The translations under genes were made by a program, and so were the position numbers. Below are positions 61,942-64,000 of a stretch of DNA of 64,000 bases, piece after piece. Each line of letters opens with the position of its first letter. Positions within the stretch are counted from its first letter, which is position 1. The stretch lies in the NCBI RefSeq assembly GCF_047372505.1, contig NZ_JBKBEU010000001.1, positions 2,604,001 to 2,668,000 on the forward strand, in the 5' to 3' direction. This DNA comes from Phaeobacter cretensis. Lineage in GTDB: Bacteria; Pseudomonadota; Alphaproteobacteria; Rhodobacterales; Rhodobacteraceae. A model generated the notes under the pieces. The model saw only the letters and a list, made by a program, of their open reading frames with translations. It was not told where the DNA came from and did not search any database.

Positions 61942-62888
61942 GCGCGGATTTAACAGTTAAACGCTACACAGCAGCAGACGCACAGCAATGGGATGGGTTT
62001 GTAGCGACTTCGAAGAATGCCACGTTCCTATTGCGGCGTGGTTTCATGGAATACCACGCTGATCGTTTTGCAGACCATTCGCTCATGGTCTTGCGCGAGG
62101 ATACCATTGTTGCGTTGTTGCCAGCCAGTCAGATTGGGCAGACCCTAGTGAGCCATGGCGGGCTAACCTATGGCGGGGTTCTTACAGGTCCAAAAATGAG
62201 TGCTGCGCTGATGTTGTCGGTGTTCGATTCACTGAAACGATACGCGATGGTCGCTGGCCTGACGGAGTTGAACTACAAGCCGATCCCGCATATTTATCAC
62301 CGCCAACCTGCCGAAGAGGACCTGTATGCTTTGTTTCGCCATGGCGCATCCCTGGTGCGTGTGGATGCCTCAGCGACAGTATTGATCGGCGATAGGCTGC
62401 CATTTGGTAGCGGTAAGAAAGACGGGCTGCGCAAAGCTCGCAAGGCCGGCCTAACCGCCCGTCAAAGCAATGATTGGCCAGAATGTTGGGCACTGCTAAC
62501 TGCTGTGCTCGCAGAGCGTCATGATGCCAGACCTGTTCATAGCTTAGACGAAATTCAGCGGCTTGCCGTGCTTTTCCCGGATCAGATCCGCCTGTTCGGT
62601 GCCTATGATGAAGATCAGATGATTTCGGCGCTAGTGATTTTTGACTGTGGGCCCGCCGTGCATGTTCAATACATCGCTTCCAGTCCGGTAGGTCGCCAGC
62701 ATGGCGGGGTGGATCTGATTGTTAAAACCCTGCTTGAAGAGGTCTATTCTGATCGCAAGTGGTTGGACTTTGGGATTTCAACGACAGATCACGGCATGGC
62801 ACTGAACGAAGGTCTGGCACAGCAAAAGGAAATGTTTGGCGCTCGAACCACGATCTACCAACACTACACGCTGGATTTGACTGCATGA
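61938..62888 (+). CDS. GNAT/FemAB-like acyltransferase
   Basis: A 316-residue protein with a tandem-GNAT (FemAB-like) layout. The first half carries SKNATFLLRRGFMEYHADRF and VSHGGLTYGGVLTG, the second half RKARKAGLTARQSNDWPECW, LFGAYDEDQMISALVIFDCG and WLDFGISTTDHGMALNEGLA, the last typical of FemAB-like proteins in exopolysaccharide clusters. It overlaps the propeller gene by 4 bases and the next gene by 4, implying coupled translation. It may move an acyl or aminoacyl group to a sugar; substrate unknown. Confidence 0.75.
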   Translation: MSADLTVKRYTAADAQQWDGFVATSKNATFLLRRGFMEYHADRFADHSLMVLREDTIVALLPASQIGQTLVSHGGLTYGGVLTGPKMSAALMLSVFDSLKRYAMVAGLTELNYKPIPHIYHRQPAEEDLYALFRHGASLVRVDASATVLIGDRLPFGSGKKDGLRKARKAGLTARQSNDWPECWALLTAVLAERHDARPVHSLDEIQRLAVLFPDQIRLFGAYDEDQMISALVIFDCGPAVHVQYIASSPVGRQHGGVDLIVKTLLEEVYSDRKWLDFGISTTDHGMALNEGLAQQKEMFGARTTIYQHYTLDLTA

Positions 62889-64000
62889 GTGCGAGCCCGG
62901 ATCAGACGACAGACAAAGACACGCAAAAGCATGATCTTGACGTGCTGTCTTCGACTTTGCGAGAGCAAGCGCTCGGGGCCCGCCGCTTTTGTGATGCCCT
63001 GATTTTTGGCCGCCTTTATGGACGCTTACATTGGGACAATATTTCAGGCTTCTTTGGCGATGACGCTTTTGAGCAGGCGTTATTTGACCGCTGGCAAGAA
63101 AAACTGATGCCTGAGGGCGCGGAGCAGCTTCCGTTGGCGGAACCTGGGCATTGGTGCCATATCGCAACTCGCATCTATCCGGCGGGCGGGCACACCCGGC
63201 TCCTACGGACCCTGGTTGAGGGCGCAAAGGGAAATGTATCGCAACAAACGCTGCTGCTGACACAGCGATCATCGCGTGAGGCTATCGGTAAACTGCCCAA
63301 AGCGCTTGATGCTGTTGGGGAGTTGAACGGCTCGCCAGAGCGCATCGCTCGCAGATTGTGCCAAGAAGCAGCGCGGGCCGAAGTAGTGCTGATGCATAAT
63401 CATCCGGATGATATCGGCGCGGCGCTGGCTGCGCGGTGCCTGCGGGCTGCGGGACGGCGGGTATTGTTCGTGAACCACGCCGATCACGTCTTTTCCTTCG
63501 GGCCAGGGGCGGCCGATGTCGTTCTTGAGATTTGCGCAACTGGCTGGCGGACAACCGAAAATCGCCGAACTGCACATGCCCAGCAATTCATGGGTATCCC
63601 GGCAGTACGATCTGACCACCAGATGCCGACGACCACTGACAATCGCTCAGGGCCGATCCTGTCTATCGGTGGGCCTGGAAAATTTGCGCCGATTGGAGAT
63701 TTGAGTTTTCCCGATTTTCTCGATCGGATTTTGCCATTGGTTTCCAATGATGTGATGCTGATTGGACCTAGCGAAAAAGATCCGTGGTGGGAACCGATCC
63801 TGACAAAATACCCAGGTCGCGTACGGTTGTGTGGTGTGCAACCTGCCGAAAGATTGAGGGCGGCATTTGCCACCTCGTCTTGTTACGTAGACAGCTTTCC
63901 ACTTGACGGTGGCAGTGTCTTTCCCGAGGCGGTTATGGCTGGACTGCCGGCCTTTGCCCTCAATCAGGGGGCGGCACCCGGTGTCAGCCCAACCGACGTG
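62885..64000 (+). CDS. GT-B-like glycosyltransferase (partial, runs off window)
   Basis: Open frame of at least 372 residues from the ATG at 62885, which overlaps the previous stop (ATGA), to the window end. It has a long polar N-terminus, then HIATRIYPAGGHTRLLRTLV, VLMHNHPDDIGAALAARCLR, AAGRRVLFVNHADHVFSFGP, ILSIGGPGKFAPIGDLSF and SSCYVDSFPLDGGSVFPEAV. The last resembles the donor-binding Pro-Glu loop of GT-B glycosyltransferases. No named family is recognised. Translational coupling with the three upstream genes places it in the surface-polysaccharide cluster. Confidence 0.7.
   Translation, partial: MSASPDQTTDKDTQKHDLDVLSSTLREQALGARRFCDALIFGRLYGRLHWDNISGFFGDDAFEQALFDRWQEKLMPEGAEQLPLAEPGHWCHIATRIYPAGGHTRLLRTLVEGAKGNVSQQTLLLTQRSSREAIGKLPKALDAVGELNGSPERIARRLCQEAARAEVVLMHNHPDDIGAALAARCLRAAGRRVLFVNHADHVFSFGPGAADVVLEICATGWRTTENRRTAHAQQFMGIPAVRSDHQMPTTTDNRSGPILSIGGPGKFAPIGDLSFPDFLDRILPLVSNDVMLIGPSEKDPWWEPILTKYPGRVRLCGVQPAERLRAAFATSSCYVDSFPLDGGSVFPEAVMAGLPAFALNQGAAPGVSPTDV

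Noticed and set aside
1..64000. CRISPR arrays, IS elements, prophage genes and origin of replication
   Set aside because: No regularly spaced repeats, transposase, integrase or phage structural genes, and no DnaA-box cluster were seen on either strand.

Overview
This 64 kb window is chromosomal DNA from a marine alphaproteobacterium of the Rhodobacteraceae (Roseobacter group). The evidence is a SAM/SAH-type riboswitch in front of metK (a class known from Rhodobacterales), the irr / fabA-fabB-fabI arrangement, the string phoH-ybeY-corC-lnt-metK-trmB-aroA-cmk-rpsA-ihfB-lapA-trpF-trpB, and alphaproteobacterial forms of Irr, class II-like AroA, Pth and RplY with long C-termini. There is no phage, IS element, CRISPR array or rRNA; one tRNA (Ser, GCT) is present.

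Layout. 1-5.4 kb: end of a peptide ABC transporter locus (substrate-binding protein cut by the window edge, plus a double ATPase), then a small methyltransferase, a GST and a TetR regulator. 5.4-9.5 kb: fused indolepyruvate ferredoxin oxidoreductase diverging from an Lrp regulator. 9.5-13.2 kb: a DUF3307 membrane protein and a large ABC-like membrane protein with degenerate nucleotide-binding motifs and a C-terminal cyclic-nucleotide domain; its natural start appears to be an ATA codon. 13.2-23 kb: a catabolic block on the minus strand: enolase-superfamily sugar-acid dehydratase and Zn alcohol dehydrogenase beside a decayed FAH-family hydrolase; pcaD / alpha-beta hydrolase / pcaB; then HAD dehalogenase / hydrolase / PLP dehydratase / EEP phosphatase. 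23-28 kb: FKBP isomerase, nitronate monooxygenase, the unsaturated fatty-acid operon fabA-fabB-fabI and divergent irr. 28-31 kb: LysR, PhyH dioxygenase, glycosyltransferase-like protein.

31-55.7 kb is the conserved housekeeping core: miaB, an OmpA protein and lipoprotein sharing a module, phoH-ybeY-corC-lnt, riboswitch-metK, trmB, aroA-cmk-rpsA, ihfB-lapA-trpF-trpB, then pth, rplY, lldD and trpA on the minus strand, ychF and a nucleoside hydrolase. tRNA maturation (miaB, trmB, pth), rRNA processing (ybeY), envelope lipoprotein maturation (lnt) and amino-acid supply (aroA, trpFBA, metK) dominate.

55.8-64 kb is accessory: an XRE/DUF2975 pair with its own operator, a truncated serine hydrolase, tRNA-Ser, a broken short-chain dehydrogenase, and then a surface-sugar cluster (FdtB- and FdtA-like genes diverging from a sugar acetyltransferase, a beta-propeller protein, a FemAB/GNAT-like protein and a GT-B-like glycosyltransferase that runs off the window). 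This looks like the edge of an O-antigen or exopolysaccharide island next to a tRNA. The most distinctive signals are the riboswitch, the pseudo-ATPase ABC protein with cNMP domain and non-ATG start, the decayed FAH gene, the shared module of the OmpA/lipoprotein pair, and the sugar cluster.
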